Source: Polyangia bacterium (lineage in GTDB: Bacteria; Myxococcota_A; Polyangia; Nannocystales; Nannocystaceae). Taken from it: a stretch of DNA of 64,000 bases. The notes beneath the pieces are model-generated. The model was not told the DNA's origin. It did no database searches and saw only the letters and a list, made by a program, of their open reading frames with translations. This document shows positions 19,103 to 26,469 of this stretch, piece after piece. Position numbers and translations under genes: made by a program. The stretch lies in NCBI GenBank assembly GCA_030430565.1, contig JAUIKS010000002.1:186001-250000 (forward strand), read 5' to 3'. How positions within the stretch are numbered: position 1 is the first letter of the stretch; each line of letters begins with the position of its first letter.

Positions 19103-19475
19103 AGCGGCTGTCTCCTTGGCCCGGTCGGCGCCGGCGCGGGGGCCGGTCCGTCTCCTTACTGGACGGCTCTCCCGCGGGCCCGGTGGGCGGTGTCTCCGAT
19201 TAGCGTCTCCAAGCAGATGTCGCTCTGGCGTGACCAACCAATTGCCCAAAATGCAGACGGCTCGAGGTTTTTTTTCGCCGACCGCCGTCGCGCGCGCGAC
19301 TTTGCGAGCGGCCGTCGGGCCGCCGGCGAATTCGCCCCGAATCACGCGCGCCACGAGCTCCCCCCAGCGACGCGCGCGCGCGGGACTTTCCCCGCCAGCT
19401 GCTTCGTAACAGCCGCGAAACACCCGTTCCCACGGGAGCGGCGCACGACTCAGCCTGTTACCATGAGGTCCGCGA
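19103..19475. other. Divergent intergenic region between ADYC-like gene and ECF sigma gene
   Basis: No gene seen. It holds the ribosome-binding site of the leftward ADYC-like gene and a GAGG 7 bases before the sigma factor ATG. GGAGAC occurs four times in the leftward transcript between 19115 and 19210. An eight-T tract lies at about 19267-19274, flanked at distance by GACGGC and GCCGTC. Promoters for both genes must lie here, but I cannot place them with confidence. Confidence 0.45.
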
Positions 19476-20096
19476 ATGATTACCGATCACCAGCTCCTGG
19501 CCGCCTGGCGCGCCGGTGATCCCAACGCCGGCGAGCGCCTGTTCGAGCGCCACTACGACGCCATCGCTCGCTTCTTCTACAACAAGGCCGGCGAGCAAGC
19601 GCCGGACCTGATTCAAAGAACATTTCTGGCCTGCTTCGAAGCCCGCGACAAGCTCCGCGAGGACACCCGGTTCCGCGGCTTCTTGTTCGGGATCGCGCGC
19701 AACGTCCTCTACGACCACTTCCGCAAGCGCCGGCGCCACGATGATCGCGTCGACTTCGCCGCCCGCTCGGTCGAGGACATGGGCCCGACGCCGACGACGA
19801 TGATCGCGCGCGAGCAGGAGATCCAGCTGCTGATGCACGCGCTGCGCAAGATCCCGCTCGACTTCCAGGTGATCCTGGAGCTCTACTACTGGGAGGGTAT
19901 GTCGGCGCGCGAGCTGGGCGAGACCCTCGACATCCCCGAAGGAACCGCGCGCACCCGACTGCGGCGCGCCCGGCAGCTGCTCGACCGCCAGCTCAAGCGC
20001 CTCGCTCGCTCGCCGCGGCTGCTGCAGAGCACGGTATCGGACATGGACAGCTGGGTCTCGCGGATCCGCGACTACTTCGGCGCCGACCCCAAATAG
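19476..20096 (+). CDS. ECF-type RNA polymerase sigma factor
   Basis: 206 residues. Region 2 is clear: LFERHYDAIARFFYNKAG, DLIQRTFLACFEARD, and FRGFLFGIARNVLYDHFRKR for -10 recognition. Region 4 is KIPLDFQVILELYYWEGMSA followed by ARELGETLDIPEGTARTRLR. GAGG at 7-base spacing supports ATG 19476. It is followed, same strand, by a large Ser/Thr kinase (176 bp gap) and no anti-sigma gene. ECF factors encoded beside Hanks kinases are known to be controlled by phosphorylation rather than a membrane anti-sigma, so the kinase is the likely regulator. Confidence 0.93.
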   Translation: MITDHQLLAAWRAGDPNAGERLFERHYDAIARFFYNKAGEQAPDLIQRTFLACFEARDKLREDTRFRGFLFGIARNVLYDHFRKRRRHDDRVDFAARSVEDMGPTPTTMIAREQEIQLLMHALRKIPLDFQVILELYYWEGMSARELGETLDIPEGTARTRLRRARQLLDRQLKRLARSPRLLQSTVSDMDSWVSRIRDYFGADPK

Positions 20097-20272
20097 GCGC
20101 CGCGCCCTGAATTCGGCCGCGCAGCGAGGAATTGCAATTGGTTCGCCCGCGCCTGGCGACATCTGTACCAAAGGCCATGAGCGCGTCCGCACGCGCCCGC
20201 GGCCAGCGGACGAGCGCGAGGACGATCATGTACGCTGCCAAGCTCAAGCGTCGAATTCCGGAGGACGCAGGT

Positions 20273-23200
20273 ATGAACGGGCGAGACCCCGCCGGTGGAG
20301 ACGAGCTCGATCCGCGAACCGACGCGCCGGCGCGCAACGAGGTCACCGACGCGCTCGCGCTCCAAGGTCGCGAGCGCGAGGCGCTCGAGACCATGGAGAC
20401 GGTGACGCCCGACGAGCGCGTGCTCGGGACCATGGACACCGTCATGCCTGCGGGGCAGGTCCGCGTCAGCTCGCGCGTCGCCCGGGCCGGCGCGGCCGTG
20501 AACCGCGTGCTGCGACCGCGGGAGGACCTCGGCGCGATGGACACCGTCAGCCCCGAGGTTCAGGCGCGCGCGCTCTCCGAGGCCGCGCGCGCGCGCGACG
20601 AGCTCGCGCTCTCCGAGACCCACGCGTCCGACGACGGACAGCGTGACGAGCCGGGCGGCGCCCGCTTCGGCGACCCCCTCGAGTACCGACGGATCAAGGG
20701 CATGATCCGCTCGAGCCTGTTCAACAAGCCCGCGCGGCAGACCAAGATCGGGCGCTTCGCGATCCTCAACCACCTCGGCGAGGGCGGCATGGGGGTCGTC
20801 TACGCGGCCTACGACGACAAGCTCGATCGCAAGGTCGCCGTCAAGGTGCTGCGCGGCGAGGCCACGCAGACCGACGAGACCGGGCGCGCCCGGCTGCTGC
20901 GCGAGGCCCAGGCCATGGCGCGGCTCTCCCACCCCAACATCGTCACCGTGCACGAGGTCGGCGAGCACGAGGGCAGCGTGTTCGTCGCGATGGAGTTCGT
21001 GCGCGGCAAGAGCCTCGACGCCTGGCTCGAGGACGCAGACACGCGCGACGCCAGCGAGCGCGCGCGCGACGACGACGACGACGACGACGACGCGCAGGGC
21101 GAGGACGAACGCGACGCCCGCGGCCGCGCGCGCGCGAAGCCGGCGCACCCGTGGCGCGAGGTCCTCCAGGTGTTTCGTCAGGCCGGGCGCGGGCTGCTCG
21201 CGGCCCACGAGGCCGGCATCGTGCACCGCGACTTTAAGCCCCACAACGCGCTGCTCGGCGACGACGGGACCGTCAAGGTCCTCGACTTCGGACTCGCCCG
21301 CGGGGTCGCCCACGCCGGCACCGAGGAGCTCGTCGCCACGCCGCTGACCGGGCGCGAGCCCGTGCGCCTGCTCGACGCCGCGTTGACGCGCACGGGCGCG
21401 ATCATGGGGACGCCGGCGTACATGTCCCCAGAGCAACATCTGGGCATCCCGGCGACCGCCGCGAGCGATCAATTCTCGTTCTGCGTCGCGCTCTACGAGG
21501 CGCTCTACGGCCAGCTGCCCTTCGCGTGCACCACCCTCGCCGAGCTGATCAAGAGCGTCACCGACGGCAAGGTCCGCGAGCAGCCCGCGGGCGCCGCGGT
21601 GCCGAGCTGGGTCCGGCGCATACTCCTGCGCGGGCTCGCCTCGGACATCGACGAGCGCTTCCCCTCGATGCGCGAGCTGCTCGCGGCGCTCGAGCGCGAC
21701 CCGAGCGCGCAGCGTCGGCGCTGGCTGACCGCCGCGGGGCTCGTCGTCGCCACCGCCGGCGGCAGCGTCGGCGTCATGAAGCTGCAGGCCGCGCCGCCGC
21801 CGGTCGACACGCGCTGCCAGGGCGTCGACGGCGAGCTCGCGGGGATCTGGGACGACGACCGCCGAGCGGCCGCGCGCGCCAGCGTGCTCGCCACCGGGGT
21901 CGCGCACGCGGCTGGGACATGGTCCAACGTACAGGATCGACTCGACCGCTACGCGACGGGCTGGATCGACGCGAGCGTCGACGCCTGCGAGGATCATCGC
22001 GACGCGCGCCAGAGCGACGCGGTCTTCGATCTGCGCGCCGCGTGCCTCTCGAGCCGCAAGGCCAGCCTCGACGCGCTCGCGGGGGTGCTCACGAAGGCCG
22101 ACGGCGGCGCGGTCGACCGCGCGGTCGAGGCCGCCGCCCAGCTCCCGCGCCTGGATCGCTGCGACGACCTCGAGGCGCTGCAGCGCGCGGTCCCGCTGCC
22201 CGAAGATCCCGTCGCGGCCCGCCTCGTCAAAGAGCAGCGTGATCGGCTCGCGCGCGCGCGCATGCTCGAGGTCACGGGCAAGTACGCGGAGGCGGGCGAG
22301 CTCGCGGCCGCGAGCCTCAAGCTCGGCGAACAGCTGCGCTATGAGCCGCTGATCGCCGAGGCCTCGCTGCGCGCGGGGAGCTCGTGGATGCACGCGGCGG
22401 AACCCGCGAAGGCCGACGCCGCGCTGACGCGCGCGCTGTGGACCGGGCTCGCCGCCGGGCGCGACGAGGTCGCGGCCGAGGCTGTCTCAAAGCACATCTT
22501 CGTGACCGCGGGGATGTTCTCGCGCCCGAAGGACGCGCTCGCGCTCGCGCCGCTCGCCGAGACCCTCGTCCGCCGCGTCGACGCTCGCGACACGCGGCTC
22601 GACTGGCTGTATCACAACAACCTCGCGCTCGCGCGCTTGAACGCCGGAGCCTACGAGGACGCGCAGCTCGAGTTTGACCGGGCGATCGAGCTCGCCCGCG
22701 AGCACCTCGCCGACGACCCGACCGCGCTGCTCACCTCGCTCAACGGGCTGGCGCTGGTCGAGGGCAACCGCGGCCGCCCGGGCGCGATGGCCCGGATCAT
22801 CCGCGAGGCCATCGAGCACGCCGAGCGAGCGCTCGGGCCCCAGCACCCGAAGATCGGCGAGCTGCACTTCAACCTCGGCTACGCGCTGCGCCTTCAGGGC
22901 CAGTACGAGCCCGCTCGCGCCGCCCTCGCGCTCGCGCGGGAGGTGGCGGAGCGAGAGTTCGACACCCGCTCGCTGTTCGTCGCGGTCGTACACAACGAGC
23001 TCGCGCGCGTGCTGCTCCTGCGCCGGGAGTTCGCGGCGGCTCGAGAGCACGTGGCGCGCGGCGTCGAGCTGGTCGGCGACCAGCCCAGCGAGGCGCGCCG
23101 GCACCTCCTCGCCGCCCGCGGCGACGCGCGCGTCGGCCTCGGCGAGCGCGACGAGGGGCTCGCGGACCTCGTCGCCAGCGAAGCGCTCGCCGTTCAGCTG

Positions 23201-23761
23201 TTCGGCGAGCGGTCACCGGAGCGCGTCGAGAGCCTCCGCTGGCTGGCCGCGGCGCGCCTCCGCGTCGGGCAGCACGAGGCCGCCGTCGCCGACGTCCAGC
23301 GTGCGCTCGCGGTCGCCGAGTCCTCGGGGGACGAGCGCTCGCCAACGAGCGCGTCGCTCCTGACGCTCCTCGGCGAGGCTCAGCTCGCGCTCGGTCAACA
23401 CGACGACGCGCTCGCCAGTCTCTCGCGCGCGCGCTCGATCTTCGCCGAGCGCCTCCCCCCCGGCAGCGCCCAGCTCGCGCCGCTGCTGAGCTTGCTCGGA
23501 GATGTCCACACGGCCAGGGGCGAGCGTGACCAGGCGAACAGCGCCTACCGCGAGGCCATCAGCGTCTTCGCGGAGACCCGGGACGACGATGACCCCGCGC
23601 TCGCGCTCACCCGCTTCGCGCTCGCGCGCTCGCTCGCCGGCGAGTCCCCCGATCGTCCGCCCACGGCGGACGCGCTCGCGCGGCAGGCCGCCGAGACCCT
23701 GCGCGGGCTCGGCGAGGCCTACGCCGCCGAGGCGACGGAGGTCGAGCGGTGGCTCGGCTGA
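20273..23761 (+). CDS. Ser/Thr protein kinase with TPR domain, partner of the ECF sigma factor
   Basis: 1162 residues from ATG 20273, with GGAGG at 8-base spacing fixing the start. Residues 1-150 hold three copies of a M-[ED]-T-V-x-P motif (TMETVTP, TMDTVMP, AMDTVSP). The kinase follows: LGEGGMGVVYAAYDDKLDRK, Lys191 in VAVKVL, HRDFKPHN with Asp320, DFGLAR, GTPAYMSPEQ. Between the lobes is an acidic insert with eight Asp in a row. One membrane helix lies near residues 482-505 (TAAGLVVATAGGSVGVMKL). The remaining 650 residues are TPR-like helical pairs. It probably senses a protein partner through TPRs and phosphorylates the sigma factor. Catalytic residues are intact. Confidence 0.93.
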   Translation: MNGRDPAGGDELDPRTDAPARNEVTDALALQGREREALETMETVTPDERVLGTMDTVMPAGQVRVSSRVARAGAAVNRVLRPREDLGAMDTVSPEVQARALSEAARARDELALSETHASDDGQRDEPGGARFGDPLEYRRIKGMIRSSLFNKPARQTKIGRFAILNHLGEGGMGVVYAAYDDKLDRKVAVKVLRGEATQTDETGRARLLREAQAMARLSHPNIVTVHEVGEHEGSVFVAMEFVRGKSLDAWLEDADTRDASERARDDDDDDDDAQGEDERDARGRARAKPAHPWREVLQVFRQAGRGLLAAHEAGIVHRDFKPHNALLGDDGTVKVLDFGLARGVAHAGTEELVATPLTGREPVRLLDAALTRTGAIMGTPAYMSPEQHLGIPATAASDQFSFCVALYEALYGQLPFACTTLAELIKSVTDGKVREQPAGAAVPSWVRRILLRGLASDIDERFPSMRELLAALERDPSAQRRRWLTAAGLVVATAGGSVGVMKLQAAPPPVDTRCQGVDGELAGIWDDDRRAAARASVLATGVAHAAGTWSNVQDRLDRYATGWIDASVDACEDHRDARQSDAVFDLRAACLSSRKASLDALAGVLTKADGGAVDRAVEAAAQLPRLDRCDDLEALQRAVPLPEDPVAARLVKEQRDRLARARMLEVTGKYAEAGELAAASLKLGEQLRYEPLIAEASLRAGSSWMHAAEPAKADAALTRALWTGLAAGRDEVAAEAVSKHIFVTAGMFSRPKDALALAPLAETLVRRVDARDTRLDWLYHNNLALARLNAGAYEDAQLEFDRAIELAREHLADDPTALLTSLNGLALVEGNRGRPGAMARIIREAIEHAERALGPQHPKIGELHFNLGYALRLQGQYEPARAALALAREVAEREFDTRSLFVAVVHNELARVLLLRREFAAAREHVARGVELVGDQPSEARRHLLAARGDARVGLGERDEGLADLVASEALAVQLFGERSPERVESLRWLAAARLRVGQHEAAVADVQRALAVAESSGDERSPTSASLLTLLGEAQLALGQHDDALASLSRARSIFAERLPPGSAQLAPLLSLLGDVHTARGERDQANSAYREAISVFAETRDDDDPALALTRFALARSLAGESPDRPPTADALARQAAETLRGLGEAYAAEATEVERWLG
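21068..21091 (+). repeat. (GAC)8 trinucleotide repeat coding for eight Asp
   Basis: Eight exact GAC units lie inside the kinase gene, in an acidic insert between the N-lobe and the catalytic loop. Length changes would keep the frame. Confidence 0.95.
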
Positions 23762-23832
23762 ACTCGCGCGCAGCGCGCCCCCGTTATCCAACGCGCGCTT
23801 CGTCCGTGAGATTCCGCCGCCGCGCGCGGGGC

Positions 23833-23860
23833 TTGGCACGGCGGGGCGCCGCGCTACACT
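23833..23860 (+). promoter_or_regulatory. Promoter of the thrS transcript
   Basis: TTGGCA (23833-23838) and TACACT (23855-23860) are 16 bp apart, each close to the sigma-70 consensus. The pair lies directly after the upstream kinase stop. The predicted start, around 23867, is at or just before the leader peptide ATG, so the leader would be translated from the very 5' end of the mRNA. Confidence 0.65.
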
Positions 23861-23867
23861 CAACAAC

Positions 23868-23912
23868 ATGTTCCGCGCCCAACGGCGTTTGACGACCGCG
23901 ACTACTGGCTGA
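23868..23912 (+). CDS. Threonine-rich leader peptide of thrS
   Basis: A 14-residue open frame, MFRAQRRLTTATTG, then TGA. Four of the last six residues are Thr, using three codons (ACG, ACC, ACT, ACT). That is the hallmark of an attenuator leader peptide, where scarcity of charged tRNA-Thr stalls the ribosome. It starts 8 bp after the -10 hexamer and has no room for a Shine-Dalgarno, so leaderless initiation is expected. The last Thr codons and stop lie inside RNA hairpin 1:2. Downstream is threonyl-tRNA synthetase, exactly the gene such a sensor would serve. Confidence 0.8.
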   Translation: MFRAQRRLTTATTG

Positions 23913-23998
23913 CGCCAGGGGTCGCGTATTGCCGCGCTCGCAACCCGCGAGCACACGACAGACCCCCGGCGTCCCAGACGACCGGGGGTTTTGGGTTT
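23897..23998 (+). promoter_or_regulatory. Transcription attenuator of thrS
   Basis: Three mutually exclusive pairings are visible. 1:2, CGCGAC (23897-23902) with GTCGCG (23921-23926), enclosing CTGGC/GCCAG around a TGAC loop that contains the leader stop codon. 2:3, 23911-23923 with 23961-23973, 12 of 13 bases complementary (antiterminator). 3:4, the terminator hairpin. A ribosome stalled on Thr codons would open 1:2 and leave segment 2 free to pair with 3, allowing read-through. One that reaches the stop covers segment 2 and lets 3:4 terminate. A small GCTCGC/GCGAGC hairpin (23936-23952) lies inside the 2:3 loop. Geometry matches classical trp/thr/his-type attenuators. Confidence 0.78.
23960..23998 (+). 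terminator. Intrinsic terminator (attenuator hairpin 3:4)
   Basis: ACCCCCGG (23962-23969) pairs with CCGGGGGT (23982-23989), with an inner GTC/GAC step in the loop. A U-rich tail TTTT-GGG-TTT follows. It is the best intrinsic-terminator shape in the window, and it sits upstream of thrS rather than after a gene. Confidence 0.8.
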
Positions 23999-24021
23999 CG
24001 AAGCGACCTCACTGGCTTCCG

Positions 24022-24098
24022 CTGGTTTCCCGCCCTGCCCCCCGGCGTTCGAAGGACGTAGCGGGGACGGTGCAGTACAAACCCACACGGGAAACCAG
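24022..24098 (+). promoter_or_regulatory. Structured leader element just upstream of the thrS start
   Basis: A perfect 11-bp inverted repeat, CTGGTTTCCCG (24022-24032) and CGGGAAACCAG (24088-24098), closes a domain containing a second hairpin: CCCCG/CGGGG and CGTTC/GGACG around a GAA loop (24040-24066). The outer stem ends 17 bases before the ATG and covers part of the AGGA that is the only Shine-Dalgarno candidate. E. coli thrS has a translational operator in this position bound by its own protein, so a second translational control layer is a reasonable hypothesis. Confidence 0.6.
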
Positions 24099-24115
24099 GA
24101 AAGACAGCAGACATC

Positions 24116-26173
24116 ATGAGCATCGCGGTCACGCTCCCCGACGGTTCCAGCAAGTCCCTGGAGGACGGCGCTACGGTCTTCGACCTCGCCAAGGCCATCT
24201 CCCCGGGCCTCGCCAAGGCCACGATCATCGGCCTGGTCAACGACCGTCAGGTCGACACAAACCACACGCTCGCCGACGGCGACGCGGTCAAGCTGATCAC
24301 GGACCGGGACCCGCTCGGCCTCGAGACGCTGCGGCACTCCGCCGCGCACCTGATGGCGGCGGCGATCCTCGGGGAATTCCCGAAGGCGCAGCTGACGATC
24401 GGGCCGGTCACGGACGACGGCTTCTACTACGACATCTACATGCCCGACGGGCAGACGATCACGCCCGCCGACTTCCCGAAGATCGAGAAGCGGATGAAGC
24501 AGCTCGCCAAGCGCAGCGACAGGTTCGTCCGCTGCGTCGCCGAGTCCGAGGACGATCCTGTCTTTAAGGACTACCAGGCGATCGACCAGGCCGGCGAGGC
24601 CAGCTTCAACAAGTTCAAGCGCGAGATCGTCGACGAGCTCAAGCGGGGCGGCGCGCTCTCGGGCGAGCAGGACGCGCCGGAGCTGAGCTTCTACCGCTCG
24701 GGCGAGTTCATCGATCTGTGCCGCGGCCCGCACGTGCCGCACACGGGCTGGCTCAAGCACACGAAGCTGATGAAGGTCTCGGGCTCGTACTGGCGCGCCG
24801 ACGCCGAGCGCGAGCCGCTCGTGCGCGTCTACGGCACGGCCTTCTTCAAGAAGAAGGACCTCGCCGAGTACCTGCACATGCTCGAGGAGGCGAAGAAGCG
24901 CGACCACCGAGTGCTGGGCGAGCAGCTCGATCTGTTCCACTTCGTCGACGACGCGCCGGGCTTCCCCTTCCTGCACCCGCGGGGCGCGACGATCTACAAC
25001 CTGCTGCAGGACTTCATGCGCGCGATGCTCTCGCGCCGCGGCTACCACGAGGTCCGCACGCCGCTGATCCTCTCGGAGTCGATGTGGCACCGCTCCGGCC
25101 ACTACGACAACTACATGGAGAACATGTTCTTCACGCGCCGGCAGCTGCGCGACGAGAAGGTCGAGGGCGGCATCAACCACAACGCGGCTGAGGATCGCCC
25201 GATGGCGGTCAAGCCGATGAACTGCCCCGGCCACCTGCTCATCTACAAGCACCGGCTGCGCAGCCACAACGAGTTCCCGCTGCGCCTCGCCGAGATGGGC
25301 CTGGTCCACCGCCGCGAGATGTCGGGCGTGCGCCACGGGCTGTTCCGCGTGCAGGCGTTCACGCAGGACGACGCCCACCACTTCTGCACGCCCGAGCAGA
25401 TCAACGGCGAGATCAACATGCTGATCGACTTCTTCTTCGAGGTCTACGGCGCGTTCGGGCTCACGGACGTGGCGCTCGAGCTCTCGACGCGGCCCGACAA
25501 GTCGATCGGCTCTGACGAGATGTGGGAGGCGGCCGAGCAGGCGCTCAAGGGCGCGCTCGAGGCGAGCGGTCGGCCGTACAAGCTCAACCCCGGCGACGGC
25601 GCGTTCTACGGGCCGAAGATCGACTTCCACATCCGTGACTGCATCGGCCGCACGTGGCAGTGCGGGACGATCCAGCTCGACTTCTCGATGCCGGGGCGCT
25701 TCGGCCTGGAGTACGTCGGCGCCGACGGCGACCGGCACACGCCGGTCATGATCCACCGCGCCTGCTACGGCTCGATCGAGCGCTTCTTCGGCATCATCAC
25801 GGAGCACTTCGCGGGCTCGTTCCCGCTGTGGCTCGCGCCCGTGCAGGCCCGCGTCCTGCCGGTCTCCGAGAAGTACGTCGAGTACGCGCGCAGGGTCGAG
25901 GACGAGCTGGCGCGCGCGGGCCTGCGCGTCGAGCTCGACGACAGCGACGAGCGCCTCGGCTACAAGATCCGCCGCAGCGCGCTGATGAAGATCCCCTACG
26001 GCATCGTCATCGGCGGCAAGGAGGCGGAGCACGGTACGATCAACGCGCGCACGCGCGAGGGCGAGGAGCTCGGCGAGATGAGCGTGGCGAAGTTCGTCGA
26101 GCAGCTCACGCCCCACACGGTGCCCTCGCTGATCGCGTCCTTCGCGGCCGAGCGCCAGAGCGCCGCCGAGTAG
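24116..26173 (+). CDS. thrS: Threonyl-tRNA synthetase
   Basis: 685 residues, cytoplasmic, joins Thr to tRNA-Thr. Order: TGS domain (1-60, LPDGSSKSLEDGATVFDLAK); editing domain with HSAAHLMAAAILGEF and the later CRGPHVPHTG; class II catalytic core with FLHPRGATIYNLLQDFMR, PMNCPGHLLIYKHRLRSHNE (Cys zinc ligand), motif 2 RREMSGVRHGLFRVQAFTQD and motif 3 IHRACYGSIERFFGIITEHF; anticodon-binding domain from about 580 (PVQARVLPVSEKYVEYARRV). All expected residues are visible. The usual neighbours infC, rpmI, rplT and pheST are absent. The 354-bp upstream region carries the attenuator and second leader structure described separately. Confidence 0.97.
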   Translation: MSIAVTLPDGSSKSLEDGATVFDLAKAISPGLAKATIIGLVNDRQVDTNHTLADGDAVKLITDRDPLGLETLRHSAAHLMAAAILGEFPKAQLTIGPVTDDGFYYDIYMPDGQTITPADFPKIEKRMKQLAKRSDRFVRCVAESEDDPVFKDYQAIDQAGEASFNKFKREIVDELKRGGALSGEQDAPELSFYRSGEFIDLCRGPHVPHTGWLKHTKLMKVSGSYWRADAEREPLVRVYGTAFFKKKDLAEYLHMLEEAKKRDHRVLGEQLDLFHFVDDAPGFPFLHPRGATIYNLLQDFMRAMLSRRGYHEVRTPLILSESMWHRSGHYDNYMENMFFTRRQLRDEKVEGGINHNAAEDRPMAVKPMNCPGHLLIYKHRLRSHNEFPLRLAEMGLVHRREMSGVRHGLFRVQAFTQDDAHHFCTPEQINGEINMLIDFFFEVYGAFGLTDVALELSTRPDKSIGSDEMWEAAEQALKGALEASGRPYKLNPGDGAFYGPKIDFHIRDCIGRTWQCGTIQLDFSMPGRFGLEYVGADGDRHTPVMIHRACYGSIERFFGIITEHFAGSFPLWLAPVQARVLPVSEKYVEYARRVEDELARAGLRVELDDSDERLGYKIRRSALMKIPYGIVIGGKEAEHGTINARTREGEELGEMSVAKFVEQLTPHTVPSLIASFAAERQSAAE

Positions 26174-26190
26174 CGATCTGGTCCGAAAAC

Positions 26191-26218
26191 CAGCTGCGCT
26201 CACGGACGAGCGCGGCTG
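26191..26218 (+). terminator. GC-rich hairpin after thrS, possible terminator
   Basis: CAGCTGCGCTC (26191-26201) and GAGCGCGGCTG (26208-26218) form an 11-bp stem with one G-U pair and a six-base loop, 18 bases beyond the thrS stop. No U-tract follows, so any termination would need Rho or be weak. Confidence 0.4.
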
Positions 26219-26266
26219 CCCCCCGCCCGCGCACCCCCGCGCGTCGCGGGCCGACGGGGATATAGC

Positions 26267-26362
26267 CCCGCGAAGTGGTCCTCCTGGCCGGCGGGCTCCC
26301 CCGCCCGCCCAGCCTCCCCAGCGTTCCGCCCGCTGTCGCGGGATGGAGGACCACATCGCGGG
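26267..26362. repeat. Long imperfect inverted repeat between thrS and the MepA gene
   Basis: Arms 26267-26284 and 26345-26362 are 18 bp with 17 matches, including a perfect 10-bp core GTGGTCCTCC / GGAGGACCAC. The 60-base loop is Pro-codon-like GC-rich DNA with further pairing potential (GGCGGGCT with CGCCCG). No T-run and no transposase is nearby. It could be a structured RNA, a processing site or a miniature element remnant. Confidence 0.6.
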
Positions 26363-26469
26363 TCTACCGTAGGACTCGCTAGACGGAGAAAATTCCAACG
26401 CCGCCGCGCGGCTGGCGACGCCGCGCTCGCTGGACGACCGGCGGACCGGTCTGATAGCGTGACGATGGA

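Noticed and set aside
23868..24000. T-box riboswitch for thrS
   Set aside because: No specifier loop or AGGGTGGNACCGCG T-box sequence is seen; the Thr-rich leader peptide and overlapping stems explain the region better.
23213..26398. 1061-codon frame antisense to thrS and the kinase end
   Set aside because: Covers thrS, the attenuator and a kinase end on the other strand; no protein-like pattern.
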